Positions 1 to 9,006 of a stretch of 64,000 nucleotides of DNA are shown piece by piece. The DNA comes from Endomychus coccineus (taxonomy: Eukaryota; Arthropoda; Insecta; Coleoptera; Endomychidae): assembly GCA_958510875.1 (NCBI GenBank), contig OY294072.1, forward strand, positions 3,534,001 through 3,598,000, written 5' to 3'. Under the pieces are notes generated by a model, which saw only the letters and a program-made list of their open reading frames with translations, searched no databases and was not told the DNA's origin. Both the position numbers and the translations under genes were made by a program. Positions within the stretch are counted from its first letter, which is position 1, and every line of letters begins with the position of its first letter.

Positions 1-2283
1 GAGCTAAAGTGTCTATTACATTTTTTGGAACATTTGTTTGAGATAAATAACTTAGATAATACTTATCTTCAATTCAAAGAAACGTTTCAATTAAAAGTAT
101 TAAACCTCTTAATATCTGACACTTGTAAAAATGTAAAACAAACTGAAAATAACATAAGCAGAACCAAATCTACAATGAAAAATATCCTACCTACTCAAAT
201 CTACAATACGTATTTAGAATTAGAAACTCAAAAATTTGAAAAAAACTTTAATAAAATTAAACATAGAAATATTGAGAAAATAAATAAATTAAATAACAAT
301 AACAAAAGAGATCTCATAGTTGATAATAATTGGCTAATGAATTTATCTCAAACAAATGTTCCAAAAAATGTAATAGACACTTTAGCTCTCGGTGAGAAAT
401 TTAGTAATACTCTATATAACGAAAGACAAATACCTATCAATAACATAATTTCTTCACTTGAAACTGAAATTGCTAAAAAACCTACTCAAATAGCAAATGA
501 GATAAGATCAAAATGTATAAACACAATAACTAATTTCAAACAAACAGTTAAAAATAATAAATTTAATAATAAAAATAACAAATCAATCAAAAATTTCAAA
601 GAAACCAAACAATTCATCAAATCTAACCCACAAATTACTATCTTAAAAGCAGATAAAGGTAATAAAACTGTTATCATGGACACAAATGAATACGAGGATA
701 AAATGTCTACAATGTTGAATGATCCTGAAGTATATAAGAAACTAAATAACAACCCAACTAATATTTACCAAACTAAAAATAATAACTTAGTAAAAAAATG
801 GTTTGAAAAGAAATATATTTCAAAATACATTCATAGACAATTAACGATACATAATGCTCATCCTCCAAAAATATATGGTTTACCCAAAATTCATAAACCT
901 AATATACCGATGCGACCTGTAGTATGCAGCATTCAATCACCTTTTTATGAAATGGCTAAATACTTATCCAACATACTAAAAAACATAGCTTACAAAAATG
1001 AATTTTACATCAAAGATTCTTGGGATTTCAAGGAATTCATTAACAAAATTACAATACCTAAAAACTATATCTTAGTATCACTAGATGTCACATCTTTATA
1101 TACAAATATCCCTTTAGAATTAGCTAAACAAATAATTCAAAATAAATGGGATGAAATAAAACTATATACAAATTTACCTATGAATGAGTTCTTAACAGCT
1201 ATAGAATATACATTCACCGCTAATTTTTTACAATATAAAGATGATTGTTATAAACAATTAGATGGTTGTGCAATGGGCTCTCCAATATCAAGTATCATAG
1301 CCCAAATAGTAATGGAATTCCTTGAAGAAAAAGTAGTATCTCAACTAAATTATAATATAGCCTTCTTCAAAAGATATGTTGATGATTGTATTGCTGCAAT
1401 CCCTGAAAACAAATGTAATGAATTTTTGAATTCTTTCAATTCCTTTCACCATAAGTTACAATTTACGATTGAATTAGAAAATCATAACGAAATAAATTTT
1501 TTAGATTTAACTTTAGTAAGAAAATCAAATGATAACAAAATTCTAACAAAATGGTATACCAAACCTACTTGGTCAGGAAGGTATACTAATTTCAATTCTA
1601 ATATACCTAAAAAATATAAGAAAAATGTTATTATAAATCTAATAGATAGAGCTATTCGACTAAGTTCTCCTGAACTGAGAACTATATCTATTACAAAAAC
1701 AAAAGAAACTTTAATAAGAAATGGTTATCCCATTGATTTAGTAAATTCGATAACTAAAGACAAAATTCATAAATTTTATAACTCATTTGGTGGAATCAAT
1801 ACCAATAATGAGAAAACTAATGATAGGCATTACATATCACTACCATATATCGGTGGACTTTCAGAGAAAATTTGTAATATAGTGAAACCTTATGACCTAC
1901 ATATATGTCATAAGAGTTATTTAAATCAGAAAAGTCTCTTTACAAAATTAAAAAGCAGCGTACCTTTCAAAAAAATAACCCATACTGTTTATTCCATCCC
2001 TTGCAAAGATTGCGAAAAGGTATATATTGGCCAATCTTCACAATACCTCGAAAAAAGATTAAATGGCCACAAATATACCAAAAATTCATCAACTGCGCTC
2101 AATAAACATGTGAAAGACACTAACCATACTTTCGACTACAACAATACAAAAATTTTAAATATTGAAACAAACGACAACAAACGTTTGATATTAGAATCTA
2201 TTCAAATTAAAAAGAACAATTGTGTAAATGACAAAATAGATTCCAATCTTTCGAAACTGTACAATAATCTAATTCAAACTTAA
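1..2283 (+). CDS. Penelope-like element RT/GIY-YIG protein (5' end outside window)
   Basis: Single open frame with no stop back to base 1, so the start lies outside the window; the first ATG is not a credible start. It encodes the retrotransposition enzyme of a Penelope-like element. Visible in order: an N-terminal Lys/Asn-rich region, RT palm motif A (DVTSLYTNIP, near base 1085), motif B (GCAMGSPISS, near 1267), the catalytic YVDD (near 1375), a FLDLT block, and a C-terminal GIY-YIG endonuclease with the split motif VYSIPC...VYIGQ (about 1985-2035) followed by R and H residues. RT plus GIY-YIG in one protein is diagnostic of endonuclease-bearing Penelope elements. The frame is intact over at least 760 codons, so this copy is young or was recently active. 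Codon use is very A/T rich like its surroundings. Confidence 0.93.
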   Translation, partial: ELKCLLHFLEHLFEINNLDNTYLQFKETFQLKVLNLLISDTCKNVKQTENNISRTKSTMKNILPTQIYNTYLELETQKFEKNFNKIKHRNIEKINKLNNNNKRDLIVDNNWLMNLSQTNVPKNVIDTLALGEKFSNTLYNERQIPINNIISSLETEIAKKPTQIANEIRSKCINTITNFKQTVKNNKFNNKNNKSIKNFKETKQFIKSNPQITILKADKGNKTVIMDTNEYEDKMSTMLNDPEVYKKLNNNPTNIYQTKNNNLVKKWFEKKYISKYIHRQLTIHNAHPPKIYGLPKIHKPNIPMRPVVCSIQSPFYEMAKYLSNILKNIAYKNEFYIKDSWDFKEFINKITIPKNYILVSLDVTSLYTNIPLELAKQIIQNKWDEIKLYTNLPMNEFLTAIEYTFTANFLQYKDDCYKQLDGCAMGSPISSIIAQIVMEFLEEKVVSQLNYNIAFFKRYVDDCIAAIPENKCNEFLNSFNSFHHKLQFTIELENHNEINFLDLTLVRKSNDNKILTKWYTKPTWSGRYTNFNSNIPKKYKKNVIINLIDRAIRLSSPELRTISITKTKETLIRNGYPIDLVNSITKDKIHKFYNSFGGINTNNEKTNDRHYISLPYIGGLSEKICNIVKPYDLHICHKSYLNQKSLFTKLKSSVPFKKITHTVYSIPCKDCEKVYIGQSSQYLEKRLNGHKYTKNSSTALNKHVKDTNHTFDYNNTKILNIETNDNKRLILESIQIKKNNCVNDKIDSNLSKLYNNLIQT

Positions 2284-2791
2284 GAAAATTTTATTAATTT
2301 GAAGTGCCACTTTCCATTGTCTATTTAAAATTCAACCTAAAAAAGATAAAGTATTATTTAACTATGACACTATAGAATAACAATTTTGAGGTTAAATTCC
2401 ATAGAATTATCTTAAACTTGAATAGTTATGATAGAAATACTCATCATAGAGTAACTAATTCATACAATAATTCATAGATATTTATAATTGTACAATATTG
2501 GAATGTCTTGTATTTAATCAAATTCAATCTATTTCAAATTGTAGTTAGCCATACATTACTCTTTCACACACAACCGATCCAATGTTTTCTGCAGTTTTAA
2601 TTGGATCTTAAAACACAAGTCGGCTGCAGACGCATTTCATTAATCGAAATCATCTATTCTTTTCTAAATTACATGGAAACACTAATTTCAATCAACAATT
2701 TTGATAAAGGCAATAAACGTTGTCGAAACGTCAAAACAGAATTTTTATTTCATTATCAGTATATATACGAACCAATATACCAAGAAAACAT

Positions 2792-2829
<38 letters not shown>

Positions 2830-2835
2830 ATAATA
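2284..2835 (+). other. 3' flank of Penelope-like element
   Basis: Non-coding AT-rich stretch after the RT stop. It probably holds the 3' UTR and part of the terminal repeat of the element, including the hammerhead-like core listed separately. A (TA)n tract follows from about 2799. I could not define the exact element end. Confidence 0.5.
2698..2735 (+). ncRNA. Degenerate hammerhead-ribozyme-like motif
   Basis: The order TTGATAAA - GGC - 10-nt loop - GTC - GAAA - CGTC resembles a minimal type I hammerhead core (CUGANGA - stem II - GAAA). Stem II would be GGC/GUC with one G-U pair. Penelope-like elements are known to carry such ribozymes in their terminal repeats. Two core positions deviate (leading C to T, G to A), so catalytic activity is doubtful. 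Confidence 0.35.
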
Positions 2836-2907
2836 TATAATATATAATGATAAAGAATGTAGTAAATACAAGAAGACATGAAGACGGTACAAAATAACAT
2901 ATGTTTC

Positions 2908-2999
<92 letters not shown>

Positions 3000-3075
3000 G
3001 TAACATATGTTATTTTGTACCGTCTTCATGTCTTCTTGTATTTACTACATTCTTTATCATTATATATTATATATA
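2836..3075. repeat. Large palindrome around a (TA)n microsatellite
   Basis: About 70 bases on the left (2836-2906) reappear as their reverse complement on the right (3000-3075), with an almost pure TA tract between them. The arms are essentially perfect through unique sequence (AAGACATGAAGACGGTAC on the left). It could be a foldback or MITE-like insertion, or an inversion product. Hydrophobic frames here are artefacts of TA repeats. Confidence 0.85.
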
Positions 3076-3180
3076 TACGTCTGGTGTAACATAGATTCTC
3101 AGTCCAATTTATTAAGAAATAGTTTGAATTAATTGGATTAGTGAAAGTGGAAAATTGTGGTCTAACACGTGTCTTCAGAA

Positions 3181-3632
3181 ATGGCAGTTTCACAAAACGT
3201 TATCAAATCCTTTGATGGTAATGGATACTCAAACTGGGAATTCAGAAGAAGCCAGTGAAGCCTCGGCGTTCATGGAAAAGGATATAAAGGCAAGAAATTT
3301 AATTATTAATAGCTTATCAGACAATGTTCTAGAAATGGTAAAAGATAAATCAACAGCAAAACAAGTTATGGAAGTTCTAAGAGGCACATATTTGAAAACA
3401 GGTGTTGCAAGCCAAGTTTGTTTTTTTCCATTTAAATGTTATTACTGTGGTATGAAAGGTCATAAGGAATCAGACTGCATGAAAAGAAAAGCAAATTTCA
3501 ATAAAAATAGCAGTTGTAATGTGACAGAGGAGGAAAACATTTGTTTTGTCACTTCCACCGAAGCATCATCAGAAGTAGATAGTGAGAGACAAGTAACATT
3601 CATAGTGGAGCAACTAATCACTTAGTAAATGG
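3181..3632 (+). pseudogene. Copia gag (broken)
   Basis: The first ATG frame begins MAVSQNVIKSFDGNGYSNW, the usual start of insect Copia gag, and stops after 25 codons. The gag body resumes in another frame (SAFMEKDIKARNLIINSL, like UBN2-type gag). An internal deletion follows. It ends with a perfect CCHC zinc knuckle, CYYCGMKGHKESDC (near 3437-3478). Gag would package the retroelement RNA; this copy cannot be translated as one protein. Confidence 0.8.
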
Positions 3633-4868
3633 AAATGTAGGAAAATACATGACTGAAAATATGGATGTGAACTATAAAGTAAACGTGGCCAAAGTGGGAG
3701 AAAACATTTTAGGGAAAAGACGAGGAAACTTACATTTGAAATGTGATAATCAAAAAACTTATATTGGTAAAAGATGTAATAGAATGTGAAGACTTGTCAC
3801 ACAATCTTTTGTCTGTGAGAATATTACAAGAAAAAGGTTTAAAGGTGTCATTTGAGAAAAATATTGTTACAATATTACAAGGGGAGAAGATAATTAGGTA
3901 CTCAAGGAAAACTGAAAGGTAATTTATACACTTTTAATTTTGATGTTGATATGTTTACAGCACATGCTAACAATGTCAGTACAGAAGATCAAGACTTATG
4001 GCACAGAAGAATGGGACATTCTCATAAATATTCAAGTAGAAACCTCTGTGAGGTATGTTTACAAGGAAAGCAGTCGAAGCTACCTTACAAGTTGATATCT
4101 GAAGAGAGAAAACCAAAGAGATTATTGGAAGCAATTTCATCAGATCTACTCGTATGTGGGCCAATAACAATACGTTACTTTTATTGATCACTTTCGCATT
4201 TCACATTATGCTACTGCATTCAACACAAAAATGAAGTACTGGAAAAATTTAAAATCTATATTGCAATGATTGAAGCAAAATTTACCTGCAAACTAGAACG
4301 TTTAAGATGTGATAATGGTGGAGAATATGCATCAAAAGAATTTCAATCTTTTTGTACCAAGCGAGGTATTAACATTCAGTACACAACACCCTACAATCCC
4401 TAACAGAACGGTAAAGCCGAACGACTAAGTAGAACAATCATGGAAAAAGCACGTTGTCTAACATTCAATGCAAATATAGGAAAGAAATTCTGGACTGAAG
4501 CTGTAAGATGTTCTGTGTATCCCTTGAATAGAACTGATTTATCGGTATTGTCAAACAAGAAAACACCATCGGAAATATGGTATAGAGAAAAGCCAAACTT
4601 GAATAAGATAAAAGTATTTGGTTGTGATGCCTATGCATATATTCCAAAAGAAGAAAGAAATAGAAAACTTGATGTTTGTAGTAAGAAAACGATCTTAATG
4701 GGTTATAGCGAAAATGGTTACAGACTCTGGGACATTGAGAAAGAGGAAATAGTGATAGCTCGAAATATTGTGTTTAATGAAAAGGAAATGAAACCTAATT
4801 TGATAATATTAAATGAAGAAAGTAATGACAATAAAATTCTTGAAGAAGACAACAGAAAACTTCAATGA
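3560..4868 (+). pseudogene. Copia protease and integrase region (broken)
   Basis: The protease signature reads HSGATNHL (about 3608) where DSGAT is expected, so the catalytic Asp is lost. The pre-integrase zinc region shows LWHRRMGHS and CEVCLQGKQSKLPY (3983-4090) but the spacer between the H and C pairs is shortened by a deletion. The integrase core has CDNGGEY and GKAERL around an in-frame TAA (about 4400) that replaces a Gln codon of the usual PQQNG motif. The frame is then open to 4868 through the integrase C-terminus. Multiple breaks; not functional. Confidence 0.85.
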
Positions 4869-5035
4869 GAATCATTGGTAAATAGCCCCAAACCTAATGG
4901 AAGAAATACGGAAATAGAAAAGAAAGAAAATCAGGAAACACTTAGAAGAACTAGAAATATCACAAGACCAAAACGATTTGAAGAATATGAAATGGAATTT
5001 GAAGAAAACTTTCTAACAGCCTAACAGCAGGAAAT

Positions 5036-5648
5036 ATGTATGCTGATATTTCACAAACCTATAAAGAAGCAATTTCAGTAGAAAATGGATGGGACGAAGC
5101 TATAGACTGTGAACTGAAAACTTTGAAACAAAATGAAACATGGGAAATAGTGAAACGACCAGATAATGAAAATATAATAGACTCAAAGTGGATTTTTGAA
5201 GAAAAAGACATTGAAGGAACAATATAATTAAGAAAGCAAGACTTGTGGCACGAGGTTTCAAACAAAATGATGTGGACTATAGTGTGTATGCACCCGTGGC
5301 ACGAATGTTAACAATACGATTGTTGCTATCTCTGAGTGTCGAAGAGAATTTGTATGTGAGTCAAATGGATGTGAAGTGTGCATTCTTAAATGGTGATTTG
5401 AAAGATACTGTGTATATGAAGATTCCTGAAGGACTAGAAATTGACAATAAGAACTATGTGTGTAAATTGAAGAAAGCACTGTATGGACTCCGTCAAGCAC
5501 CAATGTGTTGGTATGAAAAATTACATTTACATTTAACTAAAATTGGATTTGAAAGATCAAAATCGAATCCTTATTGTTTGTATTTCAAAGATAATGTTTA
5601 TCTAGTGTTTCATGTAGATGATCTGATGTTATTTTCAAAATCAATGAT
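5036..5648 (+). pseudogene. Copia reverse transcriptase, N-terminal part
   Basis: The RT start (SQTYKEA, then WEIV and DSKWIF) ends at a stop near 5225. It resumes in a second frame with RLVARGFKQ, QMDVKCAFLNGDL, YGLRQAP and the catalytic block, which reads HVDDL instead of YVDDL. After SKSM the frame runs into the Polinton terminus at 5649. The remainder of the RT is at 19321 onwards. Confidence 0.92.
5643..5648. repeat. Target site duplication, left (AATGAT)
   Basis: The six bases AATGAT directly precede the Polinton terminus and recur directly after its other end (19315-19320). A 6-bp duplication is the known length for Polinton integrase. Removing one copy plus the insert rejoins the Copia RT at nucleotide level. 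Confidence 0.92.
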
Positions 5649-5754
5649 AGTAGATGTAATGGGTGCGTTCTGGGACGGAAGTACATCCGGTCTGAGTATA
5701 GGGAATTGCGAAAGTGTGAGAGAGAGGTGTATATTTTAGATGTGATTCTGTGTT

Positions 5755-6131
5755 CTGAGGGTAGCGGACCATAGAGTTGGATGTTGTGTGTAGAATAGAA
5801 TAGAAGTGTGTTGTGGACCATAGAAGTGGATGTTGTGTGTTGTGTTCGAGACCTGTCATGGCGTCTGTAGGTATGACGTGTGTAATGGTGGTTGTAACTG
5901 TCATGGCGTCTGTAGGTATTGTGATATGACGTGTGTAATGTTGGTTGGTTGTAACTGTCATGGCGTCTGTGAACAGTGTGGTTGTGAACCATAGAGTTGG
6001 ATGTTGTGTGTGTGTGTGTGTGTGTGTGTGGAATAGAAGTGTGTTGTGTTCGAGACCTGTCATGGCGTCTGTAGGTATTGTGCTATGACGTGTTTTATGT
6101 TGGTTGCAGTTGTGAACCATAGAGTTGGATG

Positions 6132-6211
<80 letters not shown>

Positions 6212-6360
6212 AATAGAAGTGTGTTGTGTTCGAGACCTGTCATGGCGTCTGTAGGTATGACGTGTGTAATGTTGGTTGTAACTGTCATGGCGTCTGTAGG
6301 TATTGTACTATGACGTGTGTTATGTTATGTTGGTTGTAACTGTGATGGTGCCTATAGACA
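5755..6360. repeat. TIR minisatellite with GT tracts
   Basis: Repeats built on GTCATGGCGTCTGTAGGTAT, GTTGTAACT and CATAGAGTTGGATGTTGTG units, interrupted by (GT)n tracts at about 6003-6030 and 6131-6210. The right TIR has the same units but only a short CA tract. The core CATGGCGTCTGT also occurs near 50160-50300, in the flank of a second Polinton copy. Frames spanning the tract are repeat artefacts. Confidence 0.9.
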
Positions 6361-6431
6361 GTGTGGGGGAGTCACTTGTGAACAGACAGTCTGATTAGAT
6401 TTAGGTCACAGCATTACCGGCCTTTAAGTTT

Positions 6432-6512
6432 GAGATTGAAAAACGGTTAAAACGATTAGAAAACGATCGAAACGATTCAAACGGTCGAAACGATCGTTTT
6501 CATCGTTTTTAC
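6432..6512. promoter_or_regulatory. AAACGRT array upstream of TIR gene
   Basis: Six AAACGGT/AAACGAT-type words spaced about 10-12 bp on the plus strand, then two reverse-oriented copies (ATCGTTTT), ending 50 bp before the ATG at 6563. Preserved in both right-end copies (18770-18850, 21600-21680). The helical spacing suggests a protein-binding array; AACNG resembles MYB sites. Function is inferred. Confidence 0.5.
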
Positions 6513-6562
6513 AACTCTGAGTTGAGGGTTTGGGTATAGATGGACAGTCATAATAGTTCGAG

Positions 6563-7066
6563 ATGAAGACTGTAGTGGTCGATATTCAGAGCTTTCACAT
6601 GTCTTCACACAAATATATAGTAAAGGAACTCGCCTTGTTGGATTGTGAGAAAAAGTCAGAGAAATATTTTCTATTCAAACCACCTGTTCCGTTGAATCAA
6701 CTTTCCGAAAGTCAGATGAAGAAAATATCAAGTGGTGAAAGATATCATGGTATTCCATACAACTCAGGATATCAGGAATATGATCAAATGGAGGAAATAC
6801 TGAAGGAAAATATTGATCCAGACAGTGTCATATATGTTAGTGGAGAGGGGAAAGCTAAATTCCTTGTAAAGAGCTTGGAAAAATGGGGGTTACATCGAGT
6901 GAAAGTAGAAAATATAAAAGATGAGGGTCCGAAATTTGTGCGAGGAAATTGCGAATTTATCTGTCTTCATCACTCTCATAGTAAGAATCCTATGTGTTGT
7001 AGTGTGAATAGCTGGAAATTATATGAATTTCTTACGAAGCAAGATGTTCTATCTATTATAAAATAA
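6563..7066 (+). CDS. TIR-encoded protein, possible RNase H-fold/exonuclease-like
   Basis: Intact 167-codon ORF from ATG, starting MKTVVVDIQSF. It belongs to a family seen three more times in this window (18217, 21045, 59068), so it is part of the Polinton gene set. Shared features: an N-terminal hydrophobic strand ending in an acidic residue (VVDIQ), HGIPY in the middle, a VSGEGKAKFL or VRGKEKSKA segment, and a C-terminal C...H...CC/CA region (ICLHHSHSKNPMCC) that could bind metal. The strand-acid start and layout suggest an RNase H-like or DEDD-exonuclease-like fold, but the usual second acid (D-x-E) is Q here, so the function is not established. It sits inside the TIR, so the element carries one copy per end. 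Confidence 0.6.
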   Translation: MKTVVVDIQSFHMSSHKYIVKELALLDCEKKSEKYFLFKPPVPLNQLSESQMKKISSGERYHGIPYNSGYQEYDQMEEILKENIDPDSVIYVSGEGKAKFLVKSLEKWGLHRVKVENIKDEGPKFVRGNCEFICLHHSHSKNPMCCSVNSWKLYEFLTKQDVLSIIK

Positions 7067-7095
7067 TATCATTATCGATATGTCACAGTATCGAT

Positions 7096-7669
7096 ATGTC
7101 TTCAGCTGAATACACACGTAAACTGTATGAATTTGGTGAAAGGGTGAAAGCACTGAGTAGAGACATAGAATTTTATGAAGATAAATACACAGTTATAAGA
7201 CAACTGGGTAATTTAACTGTTGGAGATGGCTATATTGAAAGCAAATTTTATAATCCTAACCTCAATTTTAAACGGAATCTTATACACAAACGCTCCAAAC
7301 CGAGTGAAACATATTTATATATGTCCCAGCATGGATCTCAAAAATGAATGTAACCGAACGGAATGGCAACCTATGAATCACCTAATGATTAATGAGAACC
7401 AGTTAGAGGTTTTTACATACGATATTCCTAAAACGATGTCTATGTTTAACTATAAACTCAAGTTATTATTTCATGATGGTAGTGAGGGTGATACTAATAA
7501 TTGGCAAACTGGAGGAGAACAATCAACTACATCGATTAATTATCAATCTAGAGCAACACCACAGAGAGAAAATGAAATTTATGCAATGCAGTGTTTTAAT
7601 CTTAGTGTTTTATCAGTATTACTACTTGAAATCCTCATTAACAATGTAAAGAAACATATTAATAAATAA
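7096..7669 (+). pseudogene. Second TIR gene, frameshifted
   Basis: Starts MSSAEYTRKLYEFGERVK 29 bp after the previous stop, so the two are probably transcribed together. The first frame ends at 7347. A second frame, overlapping from about 7330, continues with NECNRTEWQPMNHLMINENQ, FNYKLKLLF and a Gly/Thr-rich tail (TGGEQSTTS) to 7669. No family is recognised. The right TIR copies have the same join plus a 2-nt deletion and an extra stop. A diverged copy of the C-terminal part also lies beside the metalloproteinase gene (15545-15840). Confidence 0.6.
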
Positions 7670-8238
7670 TGATATTGATGAGTAAGTGGTGTTTTATTAG
7701 ATCAAACATCAGACGATCATAGCTTAAACACTCTGATGACGTCACGGCTTAAGATCAACGATGATTAGGCAAGAAATGAAATATCAATAATAATAATTAG
7801 AAAATACATCGAGTAATAATAATGATATCTACTCATTATTCATCACACTGTAAAATTGAAGTTATAAGACTGTTGAATACAGTGTGAAAAGTGAATAGGT
7901 AGTACATTCATGCACATGTTTTATCCCGTGATTCAACACTCCGGCACGTGCTTCAACATTAAGACACGTGTTCAGTCACGTGTTCAGACACGTGCTTCAA
8001 TAATCAGACACGTGTTAAGCACGTGCTTCAACATTCAGACACGTACTCTACTCAGACATGTATTCAGACACATGCTTCAATACTCAGACACGTGTTAAGC
8101 ACGTGCTTCAACATTCATACCTATTTAACACGTATTTGATACCTGATTTTGACAGAAGCGTAGAAGTACCTAACCGCGTGATCGGACATACACAATATAA
8201 CATCATCAACTAGTATATAAACAAATGTTTATTAACAT
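7670..8238. promoter_or_regulatory. TIR inner edge and upstream region of packaging ATPase
   Basis: Non-coding. Contains one TGACGTCA (7737-7744) in the context GATCATAGCTTAAACACTC, matching the paired modules near the metalloproteinase, then AT-rich sequence, then the CACGTG array. The last 60 bp before the ATPase ATG (ATAACATCATCAACTAG, then ATATAAACAAATG) are nearly identical in the copy at 61480-61540, suggesting a conserved core promoter. Confidence 0.5.
7945..8105. promoter_or_regulatory. Array of eight CACGTG palindromes
   Basis: Exact CACGTG words begin at 7945, 7965, 7977, 7989, 8009, 8020, 8089 and 8100, linked by CTTCAACATTCAGA-type spacers; near-matches (CACGTA, CACATG) lie between. 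It ends 134 bp before the ATPase ATG. The right-hand Polinton copy keeps a shorter version (61339, 61370 plus decayed units). CACGTG is the E-box bound by bHLH factors such as MYC/MAX, USF and CLOCK/CYCLE; regulatory use is inferred. Confidence 0.6.
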
Positions 8239-8964
8239 ATGTTTCAGTATGATTTCGATGCTCCTCCAGGCAACATGAAGATTGTTAAGCAAAAAGACTC
8301 TTTGGATATTATGAATTTAGGATCGAGCATTGAAAATTTTGAACAATCACAACGTCACAGCTCTTTGCTGCCAAATACTTTACGAACAATAATCTGTGGT
8401 CCAAGTAATTGTGGGAAAACAAATGTGATGTTATCTCTATTGCTAGATTCAAACGGTCTGAAATTTGAAAACGTGTACATATATTCAAAGTCTTTACACC
8501 AACCAAAATACCAGTTACTAAAGGAGACATTGAAGAAAATTGAGAGGCTTGGATATTTTCCTTGTACCGAAAGTGATGAGGTCATAGACCCCACAGAAGC
8601 GAGGCCTAATACGATAATATTATTCGATGACGTGATGTTTGAGAAACAGCAGAAAATTCGTGCTTATTTTTCAAGAGGGAGACACAACTCAATTGATAGT
8701 TTCTATCTTTGCCAGTCTTTTGCTAAATGTCCAAAACATGAATTGCGCGACAATACCAATTGCTTGATTATTTTCAAACAGGATGAACTAAATTTGAAAC
8801 ATATATTCACAGATCATGTAAGCACCGACATGTCACTCGATGAATTCAAAGAGATATGTAGCGTATGTTGGAAAGATAAATATGGATTCCTTATGATAAA
8901 CAAAGACTGTGATATGAACAAAGGACGTTATCGCAAAGGTTTTGATAGTTATATATACGTCTAA
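8239..8964 (+). CDS. Polinton packaging ATPase (FtsK/HerA-type, A32-like)
   Basis: Intact 241-residue protein. Walker A is GPSNCGKTN (residues 54-62), preceded by the strand LRTIICGPS. Walker B is TIILFDDVM (residues 125-133). A sensor region follows (SRGRHNSIDSFYLCQSFAKC, 148-167). These match the DNA-packaging ATPases of Polintons, adintoviruses and other eukaryotic dsDNA viruses, which drive genome loading into capsids. The ATG at 8239 is supported because the same start and upstream bases are conserved in the second copy at 61540, which is about 90 percent identical. No break is seen, unlike the genes downstream of it. Confidence 0.92.
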   Translation: MFQYDFDAPPGNMKIVKQKDSLDIMNLGSSIENFEQSQRHSSLLPNTLRTIICGPSNCGKTNVMLSLLLDSNGLKFENVYIYSKSLHQPKYQLLKETLKKIERLGYFPCTESDEVIDPTEARPNTIILFDDVMFEKQQKIRAYFSRGRHNSIDSFYLCQSFAKCPKHELRDNTNCLIIFKQDELNLKHIFTDHVSTDMSLDEFKEICSVCWKDKYGFLMINKDCDMNKGRYRKGFDSYIYV

Positions 8965-9006
8965 CATGTATATATACTTTCATTTGAAATAGACAAACTG
9001 CTCAGC

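Larger units (their letters stand above)
3155..5648 (+). mobile_element. Copia-type LTR retrotransposon, left half
   Basis: Decayed Copia element in gag-protease-integrase-RT order, cut at the HVDD motif of the RT by the Polinton insertion. The missing RT C-terminus, RNase H and candidate 3' LTR resume at 19321. No 5' LTR could be recognised between the palindrome and gag, so the left end is probably deleted. Several stops and frameshifts show that it is inactive. Confidence 0.9.
5649..7760 (+). repeat. Left terminal inverted repeat of Polinton
   Basis: Matches the reverse complement of about 17600-19314. It contains a minisatellite, an AAACGRT array, two genes and one TGACGTCA site. It is about 400 bp longer than the right TIR, mainly through GT-repeat and minisatellite expansion, plus the inner edge, where the right copy has a deletion. 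Confidence 0.9.

Noticed and set aside
2731..3089. Hydrophobic ORFs of repeated Tyr-Ile on both strands
   Set aside because: They are translations of a TA/ATAC microsatellite and the palindrome arms; no protein-like composition.
5585..6313. Long His-Thr or Val-Cys ORFs over the GT repeats
   Set aside because: They follow the GT/CA repeat and minisatellite in every frame; repeat artefacts.
7910..8105. Regular short repeats considered as a CRISPR array
   Set aside because: Spacers are not unique and repeat units are irregular E-box units; eukaryotic context with no cas genes.
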